From positions 1-19,364 of the forward strand of contig CAKPZU010000025.1 of the NCBI GenBank assembly GCA_934215405.1: a DNA stretch of 19,364 nt, in the 5' to 3' direction. The stretch is from an uncultured Bacilli bacterium. GTDB taxonomy: Bacteria; Bacillota_I; Bacilli_A; RFN20; CAG-631. The first letter of the stretch is position 1; each line of letters opens with the position of its first letter. The notes under the pieces are model-generated. The model was not told the DNA's origin, ran no database searches, and saw only the letters and a list, made by a program, of their open reading frames with translations. The position numbers and the translations under genes were made by a program. Shown here in pieces: positions 1-6,629 of the stretch.

Positions 1-1018
1 GTTTAGCTATTTCATATTCGTTTATGTATTCATTCAACGCAGTTCTTAAACTATATATGTTCTGAATAATATATTCTTCTTCTGTTTTATCTATATTTTT
101 AAAGATGTTAGTATATGACGGGTCTGTTTTTATCTTATTTGACAATTTTGTTAAATTACTTTTCTCAAGAAATTTTTTATTTAATTCTTCAAATGATTTT
201 TTTGCTTCATCCGATTCATTTATTCTGTTAAATTCATCATTTATTATTTGTTCAAGTTCTAAACATGTCGATATTTGTACTCCATTTTTTAAAATAATTT
301 TATTGCCTCCTTCAAAAAATTTATAATTTTTTAAAGAGTCTTTTACAGAAAGTAAATTACTTATATCAAAAACTCCAGAAGTAAAAATTGCTGATTTTTT
401 CATGATTTTAATATAATTTCTTTGGTATGTATTAATTGCATCTTGTACATTTTCTGTCATTATGAATTTCTTTATTTGATCTTTAAAAACATCATTATAT
501 TTAAAATCATAGTCTGTTATTTTTTTACAATTATCTAGTTTTCTCTTATATTTTTTCAAAGCTAGGTAAATATTTCTACATTTACTACGTTGCATAAAAT
601 ATTCTTCAAGTTCACTTGATTTTTGTCCAGTTAATGAAGAATATTTTGAAAAAAAGCTTTTTAATTTACCTAATTCATTAGATACATAATTATTATACTT
701 ATCTCTTAGAAGTGGATTTACTAACGCAGCAGACACATAGGAATCTAAATTTTTTGAATTAAGTTCATTAAATACATAAAAAGAATCTTTCGTTGCAGGC
801 ATTCCATCAATTAATATTTCTCTTTTACTAATTTTATTTTCATCTAAGAAATCACGAGTCTCATTTTCATTAATTAAGTCACTTATGGTTTTGGTAAAAG
901 AAGTTTTCATTACCCCATTGGATGCGTGAATCACAATTGGTTTATCATTTTTAAATTCTAATTCATCAGAAAACATTCCTATTCCATGACAGTTTTCTAA
1001 ATTAAAAGTTATTTTCAT
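1..1018 (-). CDS. SMC/AAA_13-like ATPase, N-terminal part (truncated by window edge)
   Basis: The frame is open without a stop from the ATG at 1016-1018 to the window edge, giving 339 residues; the C-terminal half, where Walker B should lie, is outside. The start is supported by AAGGAG (1026-1031) 7 nt upstream. Near the N-terminus, residues 32-40 read ASNGVMKTS, at the place and with the strand-loop-helix pattern of an ABC/SMC P-loop, but with Met where the canonical Gly of GKT/S would be. I recall this NGxMKTS form as typical of a family of AAA_13-like proteins (RloC/PrrC-like ATPases and other defence proteins), so it is probably functional. Residues from about 85 to 330 are Lys/Glu/Asn-rich and largely helical, fitting a coiled-coil arm. 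It has its own promoter and is separated by a terminator from the Abi gene. Nucleotide binding is inferred; the effector domain, if any, is not visible. Confidence 0.75.
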   Translation of the reverse strand, partial: MKITFNLENCHGIGMFSDELEFKNDKPIVIHASNGVMKTSFTKTISDLINENETRDFLDENKISKREILIDGMPATKDSFYVFNELNSKNLDSYVSAALVNPLLRDKYNNYVSNELGKLKSFFSKYSSLTGQKSSELEEYFMQRSKCRNIYLALKKYKRKLDNCKKITDYDFKYNDVFKDQIKKFIMTENVQDAINTYQRNYIKIMKKSAIFTSGVFDISNLLSVKDSLKNYKFFEGGNKIILKNGVQISTCLELEQIINDEFNRINESDEAKKSFEELNKKFLEKSNLTKLSNKIKTDPSYTNIFKNIDKTEEEYIIQNIYSLRTALNEYINEYEIAK

Positions 1019-1046
1019 AATAATTCTCCTTCGCTTTGTTATTCAC

Positions 1047-1076
1047 ATTTTATCTTACATTTTGTCTAATTGTCAC
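1047..1076 (-). promoter_or_regulatory. Candidate sigma-70 promoter of the truncated ATPase gene
   Basis: On the minus strand GTGACA (1071-1076) and TAAAAT (1047-1052) are separated by 18 bp and lie 29 nt or more upstream of the ATG. The -35 matches TTGACA at five of six positions. No operator-like repeat was seen. Confidence 0.4.
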
Positions 1077-1199
1077 GACACACTTAGAAACCTTTTGAAA
1101 AATGTCTTTTTTTGTCGAATTATTTAGTTTCACTTTTTTCTTTGATTTGTATTACTTTTATTTATTAAAATCTAAATATCTATTTTTTAAAGTTTCACA

Positions 1200-1229
1200 A
1201 AATAAAAATAAGGACAATTTTCATGTCCT
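1200..1229 (-). terminator. Rho-independent terminator after the Abi_2 gene
   Basis: On the minus strand AGGACA (1224-1229) pairs with TGTCCT (1211-1216) across a 7-nt loop. The transcript continues into a T-rich tract (TATTTTTATTTT, about 1199-1210). The hairpin starts 16 nt after the stop codon of the Abi gene, so it ends that transcript before the next gene's promoter. Confidence 0.65.
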
Positions 1230-1244
1230 AATTATTCATTTTAT

Positions 1245-2720
1245 TTACAGTTTTATTAAAAACTTCATAGTTATTCCAGTAAAGGATTTATATGCTAAAT
1301 CAAACTTAAATGGTTTAGCATATTTTCTTTCTTTAAGTACTCTTTTAACTTTCTTTGATCGCTTCTTTAAAGAAATGATATCTTGCTTTAATTTTATAAA
1401 ATTCTTTTTATTAATTATATCCTTATATTTAATATTAGCATTTAAATTAGCAATAGCTTTATCAAGTCCTTTATATTTAATAGCATCATCAACAATATAT
1501 TGATTAACATGATCAATGATATTGTATTTATAAAAAATATCTAATAGCTCTTCCTTCATAGTACAATTGCTATTTAATTTTTCATTTATCTTATAAACAA
1601 AATAAATAATATAAGATAAGTTCATATTTGAATAAGCACTATTTTTATTAAAATAATCTTCATTAAATAGCTTTTTACAAGTAAGCTTCATTCTATTATT
1701 TTCTTTATATTGTCCTTTTAAAATAGCTTTATCCTTCTTTATCTTATTACTTTTCATAGTTATATTAATATAGCTTCTTTTGACATAAGGCTTAGCATAT
1801 TTAAAAACAGGAAAGTTATTTAAGGAATCATCCTTAATATTATAAGAAAATATAGGCTGATTATGAGCTAGTATATTTCTAAATGTAGCAATATATTCAA
1901 GTATTTTTTTAAAGTTATAAATATCATTTATATCATTATTATTTTTAAATGATAATGATACATTCGTAAGTTCTTTAATGACATTTTCTATAATTGTATT
2001 AGATAAATCTTCCTTTAAGCTTTTAATATAATTAAGTAATACTCCAAATGTCATTTCATTTATTAATATCCAATAAGGAACAATAATATCCTGCTTTATT
2101 TTTCTTTCAATTGGCTTAGAGCATGATCTATTATGTAAATCTAATATTTTCTTTAATGTTTTAATTGAAGCATTATGAGATTTAATAGATGTATTATAGC
2201 TATCAATTGAAGTAATAAAGTTATCCTTCATCCTATAGGTATCATTTAATGTCTTTATAAAAATTCTTTTTAAATTGTTTTCAATTATTAAAGTATATTT
2301 TAATAATAAGCTTCTTAATTCATGCTCAAACTCATACATTCTTAAAAAATCATTATAGGTACATGATTTATGATAAATATGATGAACATACTTTAATTTA
2401 TTAATAACTGCTATTTTATTATTTTTTTCATTAATACCATATTTATCTAAAATCTTATCTATAATCTTATTTTTTAGTTCATCATTATCCTTATATTTAT
2501 TAATTGAAAAAGCTTTCTTATATCTTTTAATATCAATATTTTTATCAATATTACTTATTATCTTATTAATATTTTCAACACGAACAACAAAAAGTGACTT
2601 ATAAGCGTTAATTACTTGAAAGTAATCATTTTTTATAAACCTATTACTATCTCCATATGTTTTTGCTATTCCTTTTTCATTAAGATGTAAGCTTAATTGT
2701 TTACTTGTATATACTTTCAT
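1245..2720 (-). CDS. Abi_2 (AbiD/AbiF-like) abortive-infection protein with HEPN motif
   Basis: 491 residues. The segment about 123-150 (DFLRMYEFEHELRSLLLKYT) and YWILINEMTFGVLLNYI (216-232) match the pattern of the Abi_2 family. RNILAH at 281-286 is an R-x4-H motif as in HEPN ribonucleases, a superfamily to which Abi-type proteins including AbiD/AbiF have been assigned. The expected role is cytoplasmic RNA cleavage that arrests an infected cell; this is family-based inference. Residues 430-470 form a very Lys-rich tail and make the protein longer than the 300-400 residues I associate with the family. The ATG at 2718-2720 has only a distant GAGGT (2733-2737, 12 nt away), so translation may be weak. 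The gene stands alone, with a terminator behind it and 432 bp of non-coding DNA in front. Confidence 0.8.
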   Translation of the reverse strand: MKVYTSKQLSLHLNEKGIAKTYGDSNRFIKNDYFQVINAYKSLFVVRVENINKIISNIDKNIDIKRYKKAFSINKYKDNDELKNKIIDKILDKYGINEKNNKIAVINKLKYVHHIYHKSCTYNDFLRMYEFEHELRSLLLKYTLIIENNLKRIFIKTLNDTYRMKDNFITSIDSYNTSIKSHNASIKTLKKILDLHNRSCSKPIERKIKQDIIVPYWILINEMTFGVLLNYIKSLKEDLSNTIIENVIKELTNVSLSFKNNNDINDIYNFKKILEYIATFRNILAHNQPIFSYNIKDDSLNNFPVFKYAKPYVKRSYINITMKSNKIKKDKAILKGQYKENNRMKLTCKKLFNEDYFNKNSAYSNMNLSYIIYFVYKINEKLNSNCTMKEELLDIFYKYNIIDHVNQYIVDDAIKYKGLDKAIANLNANIKYKDIINKKNFIKLKQDIISLKKRSKKVKRVLKERKYAKPFKFDLAYKSFTGITMKFLIKL

Positions 2721-2738
2721 TTATTTTATACTACCTCA

Positions 2739-2764
2739 ATTATATTTTACAATTTAAGCTTAAA
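2739..2764 (-). promoter_or_regulatory. Possible -10 element and palindrome upstream of the Abi_2 gene
   Basis: A perfect TATAAT reads on the minus strand at 2739-2744, 18 nt before the ATG. No good -35 sits 17 bp further up (CATTTT, 2762-2767). Instead a perfect 12-bp palindrome, TTTAAGCTTAAA (2753-2764), occupies the spacer and could be an operator. With the -10 this close, the leader would be only a few nucleotides long. Confidence 0.25.
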
Positions 2765-3108
2765 ATGTTAGAAAAAATAAAAGCAAAATATTAAAATTGC
2801 TATTCAAAAACTACCCAGAAAAAAATTAAAAATTCTATTAATTAAGTAATGGATGTAAAAGATTATTAAATACTACCACTTAAAATATTTTTGGTTTCGT
2901 AACATATTCAGCACTTTATTTAATTAAGTAAAGAAATTTTCATTAATTTGCTCCAGATAATTGCATTTTATAACATTATTTGGAGCAAATAATATAATAA
3001 ATTAAAAAGATAAATATAATGATTTTACAAAATACAATATTCCAATTACTTAAATAAGCATCATTTAATGCACTTATTAATTTTTTTATGTTGGTAAAAA
3101 CATTGTTT
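2765..3108. other. Non-coding interval between the Abi_2 and AAA/DUF4143 genes
   Basis: I see no protein-like frame, tRNA or rRNA here. It contains two copies of TTAATTAAGTAA (2838-2849 and 2920-2931) and the long inverted repeat at 2946-2990 listed separately. The rest is A/T-rich sequence without recognisable structure. Confidence 0.5.
2946..2990. repeat. 16-bp inverted repeat (strong hairpin), function unknown
   Basis: The arms 2946-2961 and 2975-2990 (5' arm ATTTGCTCCAGATAAT) are complementary at 15 of 16 positions. The single exception becomes a G-U pair in RNA read from the plus strand. The loop is 13 nt (2962-2974). Neither strand has a T-run after the stem, so it is not a standard intrinsic terminator. 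It could be an operator, an RNA processing structure or a remnant of a mobile element end. Confidence 0.7.
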
Positions 3109-3136
3109 AAAAAACGACTTCATTGAGTCGCTTTTT
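3109..3136 (-). terminator. Rho-independent terminator after AAA/DUF4143 gene 1
   Basis: On the minus strand CGACT (3126-3130) pairs with AGTCG (3115-3119) over a 6-nt loop, followed by TTTTTT (3109-3114). On the other side, 3132-3136 are T on the plus strand, so the element may work in both directions. It begins 17-22 nt after the stop codon at 3153-3155. Confidence 0.75.
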
Positions 3137-3152
3137 CATATTTATGTTGCCT

Positions 3153-4427
3153 TTAATTTTTTAAACAACCGATTGGAACTACAAAAATACCATCTTGACG
3201 ACGATATGCAAAGTCTCCTACTCCTGTTAAAACCATAAGAAATGAAGGAACTTTCATTTTATCAGTATCAATCTTTTCTTCCATTGATTTCAAATTTTTA
3301 GCACCATCTTCAATAGCTTTGTCACCACCAAGTTTGATTTCAATAAGACCATATTTACCATTTCTTAAGTGAATAACTGCATCACATTCTTGACCAGATT
3401 TATCTTTATAATGATAGACACAACCACCTAAAGAATCAGTAAAAACACGAAGATCCCTAATACAAAGTGTTTCAAATAAAAATCCAAAAGTATTTAAATC
3501 ATTTAATAAATCATTTGGTCCAATACCTAACGCTGCTGTAGCAATTGATGGATCTATATAATAACGAGTATCTGATGAGCGAATAGCTACTTTTGATCTT
3601 AAATTAGGATTCCATGCAGGCATATCTTCTATAACAAAAATTTTACGAAGTGCATTAATATATGATGCAACCGTTTCTTCATTAATCGTTGATTCATCAT
3701 TTATAGTAATATCTTTAGCAAGCATTGTATTCGTTACTTGTCCTCCCTGATTTCTTGCATATGAACGCATAAGTCTTTTTACTCTTTCAGGATTTTTTTC
3801 AACGCCATCTGCACGATTTATGTCAGAATGAACCACAGCATCATAATAGTCAATAGCTTGATCTAAAGCAATTTCATCACGCATATTTATTGCTTGTGGC
3901 CATCCTCCTCTACATACAAGAAAAGCCAAACGATCAATATTTAATGTTGAAGCACCATCTATATTAGTTTTTCCATCAAATAAATCTTTTAAGCTTACTT
4001 CTCCAGAAGAATCTCCTGATTCATATAAGCTCATAGGTCTCATTGTTAGCCAAGTAAAGCGCCCCGTACCAGAGTGAGTAATTTCATTAGTATCTACAGG
4101 AACAGAAGAACCAGTAAGTACAAATTGTCCAAGTTCGCCACGATGATCAACCTCAAAGCGAATAGCATCCCATAGTTTTGGAGCAATCTGCCATTCATCT
4201 ATCAATCTTGGTGTAGCACCATTTAATAATCTTTTGGGATTTAATTCAGACATAGCTATATTTTGATTTTTATTTTCTGGATTATCCATATATAAAATAC
4301 TAGCAGCAATTTGCTCTGCAGTTGTAGTTTTTCCACACCATTTTGGGCCTTCAATAACTACTGCTCCTTTACCTTCTAATTTACGCTTTAAAATATCATC
4401 AGCAATTCTTTTTTTATAATCTTTCAT
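3153..4427 (-). CDS. AAA family ATPase with C-terminal DUF4143 domain (copy 1)
   Basis: 424 residues from the ATG at 4425-4427, chosen over the in-frame GTG at 4434-4436 because GGAG (4436-4439) lies 8 nt upstream of the ATG and overlaps the GTG. Walker A is GPKWCGKTT (27-35), the Walker B-like segment is LIDEWQ (75-80), and a sensor-like VLTGSS follows at 103-108. The C-terminal third shows D349 and EIK at 363-365, as in the PD-(D/E)xK-like fold of DUF4143. Family members are widespread and often strain-variable; their biochemical role is not established to my knowledge. By eye the gene is clearly less A/T-rich and richer in Gly, Arg and Asp than its neighbours, which suggests recent transfer. 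It is monocistronic, with its own promoter, a repeat array (4493-4577) and a terminator. The second family member at 13885 is quite divergent. Confidence 0.88.
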   Translation of the reverse strand: MKDYKKRIADDILKRKLEGKGAVVIEGPKWCGKTTTAEQIAASILYMDNPENKNQNIAMSELNPKRLLNGATPRLIDEWQIAPKLWDAIRFEVDHRGELGQFVLTGSSVPVDTNEITHSGTGRFTWLTMRPMSLYESGDSSGEVSLKDLFDGKTNIDGASTLNIDRLAFLVCRGGWPQAINMRDEIALDQAIDYYDAVVHSDINRADGVEKNPERVKRLMRSYARNQGGQVTNTMLAKDITINDESTINEETVASYINALRKIFVIEDMPAWNPNLRSKVAIRSSDTRYYIDPSIATAALGIGPNDLLNDLNTFGFLFETLCIRDLRVFTDSLGGCVYHYKDKSGQECDAVIHLRNGKYGLIEIKLGGDKAIEDGAKNLKSMEEKIDTDKMKVPSFLMVLTGVGDFAYRRQDGIFVVPIGCLKN

Positions 4428-4460
4428 TTTAAACACTCCAGTTTTGCTTATTACATTTAT

Positions 4461-4489
4461 ATTTTAGTCCAAAATCATGAAACACGCAA
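4461..4489 (-). promoter_or_regulatory. Promoter of AAA/DUF4143 gene 1
   Basis: On the minus strand TTGCGT (4484-4489) and TAAAAT (4461-4466) are separated by exactly 17 bp and lie 34 nt upstream of the ATG at 4427. The tandem repeat array starts immediately upstream of the -35, so the array is placed to control this promoter. Confidence 0.5.
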
Positions 4490-4492
4490 TAC

Positions 4493-4577
4493 TTTTCCGA
4501 CGATTGGCTAAATATTTTTCCGACGATTGGTGAATTTTTGTTCCGACACTTGGCATAAAATAGACTTGATAATTGGC
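4493..4577 (-). repeat. Tandem 23-bp repeat array upstream of AAA/DUF4143 gene 1
   Basis: On the plus strand the core CCGACGATTGGC starts at 4497 and 4520 (there ending TTGGT), recurs as CCGACACTTGGC at 4543, and as a decayed TTGATAATTGGC at 4566. All steps are exactly 23 bp. The first two copies are preceded by T-runs. In the orientation of the gene the unit reads GCCAATCGTCGGAAAA. The conserved part is about 12-16 bp and the remaining bases of each unit vary, which is the appearance of an array of protein-binding sites (iteron- or operator-like). Confidence 0.85.
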
Positions 4578-4667
4578 AATATGCAATTAAATTATTAATT
4601 TAAAATACTATTTATTATTTAAAAAGTAATGTTTACTACAATAGTTAATATTTATGAATTAATTGCA

Positions 4668-4706
4668 AATATGAATTGGGGAACCAGTGGTTCCCCAATT
4701 CATATT
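4668..4706. repeat. Perfect 18-bp inverted repeat with 3-nt loop
   Basis: Arms 4668-4685 and 4689-4706 are perfectly complementary (5' arm AATATGAATTGGGGAACC) around AGT. It lies between the 3' end of the TOPRIM gene and the repeat array. There is no T-tract directly after it on either strand, so it is not a textbook terminator, although it could stop or stabilise the 3' end of the TOPRIM transcript. A second, weaker inverted pair TGCAATTAA/TTAATTGCA (4582-4590 and 4659-4667) sits beside it. Confidence 0.85.
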
Positions 4707-4817
4707 ATAAGGAACATTACTTCTTGTTAAGGAGAGAGTGTAAAATAATATAGCTTACATCACTTTAAAGCATTTAAATATATCATAGTTTACATTTTTA
4801 ATATTTTCGTATGATTC

Positions 4818-4901
4818 TTATTTTATTATTTCTTTTAAAGTATATTGATTTTTACTATGTGCTCCTTTATGCTTTTTTACATATAAATCAATTAATGATA
4901 C
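4818..4901 (-). pseudogene. Out-of-frame C-terminal tail of the TOPRIM-like gene
   Basis: Directly after the frame that ends at 4892, the neighbouring minus-strand frame is open from 4901 to a TAA at 4818-4820 and encodes 27 residues beginning VSLIDLYVKKHK and ending NQYTLKEIIK. It has no start codon or ribosome site of its own and reads as a natural continuation of the upstream protein (MSNEIL + VSLIDLY). One missing base around 4901-4903 would explain the break. The restored protein would have about 177 residues. Confidence 0.55.
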
Positions 4902-5350
4902 AATATTTCATTACTCATATTAATAAAATAATCAAAAACAAATTTTGTCTGTTTATTATATTTTTTATTGACTTCTTTATAAAAAACACTTGGCTTTTTT
5001 ATGCTTTTATTTTTCAGATATTCATTATATAAATTTTCATTGAATATAAATAGCATTTCAAATTCTGGTAATGTACATATATCATATTTATTTCTTATTT
5101 TTTCTTTTAGTATTGATGATGGTATTTTTAATTTATCTTGTAGCTTATCACCAACTCTATAAATATCAACAGTATCATTATTTGGAAGGATTTGTATAAA
5201 GTTTAAAATTTCTCCACTTATTTGTCTACTATGATATATACGTTCCATTAATAGCTCTTCTTTTGAAAATTTTAGTAATTTCTTTTCAATCAGAACATTA
5301 ACAAAAGCAAGCTCAGTTGGTCCTTCAGTCATTATTAGTATGTAATTCAT
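4892..5350 (-). CDS. Small TOPRIM-like (RloB/AbiLii/OLD-type) protein, C-terminus probably frameshifted
   Basis: About 152 residues. The N-terminus has hydrophobic strand ILIM followed by EGPTE (9-13), the acidic first motif of TOPRIM domains. Further motifs are RVGDKLQDKL (about 66-75) and LPEFEMLFI (about 93-101), the latter resembling the PxFExWLL segment of RloB-like proteins. TOPRIM effectors paired with an ATPase (OLD, Gabija, AbiL, PARIS) cleave nucleic acid; that role is inferred here. The frame overlaps the upstream AAA gene by 26 bp. AAGGAG (5362-5367) lies 11 nt from the ATG at 5348-5350 and 5 nt from an in-frame TTG at 5354-5356, so either start is possible. The reading frame stops early: a further 27 residues follow in the adjacent frame (4818-4901). 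The stored gene may therefore be damaged, or the sequence may contain a one-base error. Confidence 0.65.
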   Translation of the reverse strand: MNYILIMTEGPTELAFVNVLIEKKLLKFSKEELLMERIYHSRQISGEILNFIQILPNNDTVDIYRVGDKLQDKLKIPSSILKEKIRNKYDICTLPEFEMLFIFNENLYNEYLKNKSIKKPSVFYKEVNKKYNKQTKFVFDYFINMSNEILYH

Positions 5351-6506
5351 TTTCAAGTTTTCTCCTTACATCTAATAATTGCTTATAATTTAAAGAAGTA
5401 TTAAAAACATTATTATCAAATTGTTTACTTTTTAACAATTCAGTTCTAACATCATAATCCAAATAAAGATTTTTAATGTTTATTAAACCATTTTCTTTAT
5501 GGGTAATAAATATACTATCTCTTCTTTGTAAATAATCTAATATTTCAACATAATGAGTACTAAAAAATATTTTGGCACCTTTTTTATTTATTGCTTCATC
5601 ATTAAATAAAAACAAAATATTGCTAACTAAATTTTTTTGAAAGCAATTTTCAATTTCATCAACAATTAATGCTTTTCCTTTTTTTATAGCATTAATACAT
5701 CTTATATATAACTCCACTCCTCTAAAAGTACCAGCAGACAAAATAGCGATTAAGTCTTTATTAGTCATAATCACTTCATCTTCATTAACTATTTTAAATC
5801 TAATATGATCACTATTATCATAAATAATATATTCAATACTTTCATCAAGTAGCTTTACAATTGCAGCAATTAACTCTTTACTACAAGTATTTAAACTAGT
5901 AAAAAATGAATCTCTTAAAATTGTTTCATTAAAAGAAGAAATATTATTATTACTAAAATCATCAACAAACACTTCACTATTAGTAATTTTAATTATTGCT
6001 GAAGTATCAATAAGTGAAGAATTAAATACGCTAGATACATCTTCAGCAGTTTTTATTAATAAATCTATATTTTTTATACCATGAGCTTTATTATAAATAA
6101 GCTTTCTTAAAGATTCATTAGTGATTAGCGCATATTTATTAGCTAATGATGATATGTCATCTACATTTTTATTAAATGTAACATTATAATCATATAAACA
6201 GCCATTTAAATAAAAGACAATATTTAAATCTATTTTATCTTTTTTGAATTCACGAGGTATGTATTCGAATCTTCCAGTTTGTAAAAACAATAATACTTTT
6301 AAAATTAAAGATAATACAGTTGACTTTCCAGAAGAATTTCCACCAACAAAAGCATAGCTTCTAAATACATATAATCCTTTATCGATTTCTTGTATTTCCT
6401 TACTTTTATCCATTTGATAAACACGGGCTTTAGCAGTTAAATCAATTTCGAAATTATCTTCAAGTAGTTTAAAGCCACTTACTTTTATTTTTAATAAATT
6501 AAGCAT
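5325..6506 (-). CDS. AAA (ABC/OLD-like) ATPase, partner of the TOPRIM gene
   Basis: 393 residues from the ATG at 6504-6506. GGAGG (6514-6518) is 7 nt away, whereas the in-frame ATG two codons upstream almost touches it. The N-terminus starts with the typical MLNLLKIKVSGFK strand. Walker A is GGNSSGKST (55-63), a signature-like LSAGT is at 256-260, Walker B is ALIVDEIEN (279-287), and an H-loop STH is at 316-318. This is the layout of AAA_15/AAA_21 ATPases found in OLD, RloA, AbiL and PARIS AriA proteins, but here the TOPRIM is a separate, overlapping downstream gene. The ATPase is expected to sense infection and control the effector; this is inference from the family arrangement. A promoter and an inverted repeat precede it. 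No third gene belongs to the unit. Confidence 0.85.
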   Translation of the reverse strand: MLNLLKIKVSGFKLLEDNFEIDLTAKARVYQMDKSKEIQEIDKGLYVFRSYAFVGGNSSGKSTVLSLILKVLLFLQTGRFEYIPREFKKDKIDLNIVFYLNGCLYDYNVTFNKNVDDISSLANKYALITNESLRKLIYNKAHGIKNIDLLIKTAEDVSSVFNSSLIDTSAIIKITNSEVFVDDFSNNNISSFNETILRDSFFTSLNTCSKELIAAIVKLLDESIEYIIYDNSDHIRFKIVNEDEVIMTNKDLIAILSAGTFRGVELYIRCINAIKKGKALIVDEIENCFQKNLVSNILFLFNDEAINKKGAKIFFSTHYVEILDYLQRRDSIFITHKENGLINIKNLYLDYDVRTELLKSKQFDNNVFNTSLNYKQLLDVRRKLENELHTNND

Positions 6507-6531
6507 ATACATTCCTCCTCTATACAATAAT

Positions 6532-6560
6532 ATTTTATATAAATATTATCGCTTTGACAA
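6532..6560 (-). promoter_or_regulatory. Promoter of the AAA-TOPRIM operon
   Basis: On the minus strand TTGTCA (6555-6560) and TAAAAT (6532-6537) are separated by 17 bp, with the -10 about 25 nt before the ATG. The -35 matches the consensus in five of six bases. Confidence 0.6.
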
Positions 6561-6563
6561 TTA

Positions 6564-6586
6564 TTCAAACATTTTTTTTGTTTGAA
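6564..6586. repeat. 8-bp inverted repeat just upstream of the AAA-TOPRIM promoter
   Basis: TTCAAACA (6564-6571) and TGTTTGAA (6579-6586) flank seven T residues. It lies between the stop of the giant helicase gene and the -35 of the AAA gene. It may be an operator or a weak terminator of the helicase transcript; no T-run follows the stem on the minus strand. Confidence 0.5.
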
Positions 6587-6629
6587 CATTTTTATATAGT
6601 ATATGCTTAATTATTAATAATATTCTTTT

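Noticed and set aside
1102..1503. Plus-strand open frame of 133 codons
   Set aside because: Overlaps the 3' end of the Abi_2 gene and its terminator on the opposite strand; Phe/Leu/Ile-rich sequence is typical of antisense frames in A/T-rich DNA.
4668..4706. Insertion sequence or MITE end
   Set aside because: No transposase frame, no second copy of the arm nearby and no flanking target duplication that I can see; kept only as an unexplained hairpin.
4811..5032. Plus-strand open frame of 73 codons rich in Ile, Leu and Phe
   Set aside because: It lies antisense to the TOPRIM gene and its displaced tail, has no ribosome site, and its hydrophobicity is the reverse-strand image of Lys/Asn codons.
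5325..6506. Naming the AAA-TOPRIM pair PARIS or Gabija
   Set aside because: The TOPRIM partner is far shorter than AriB, is not fused as in GajA, and no GajB-type helicase gene adjoins it. The sequence alone does not justify a system name.
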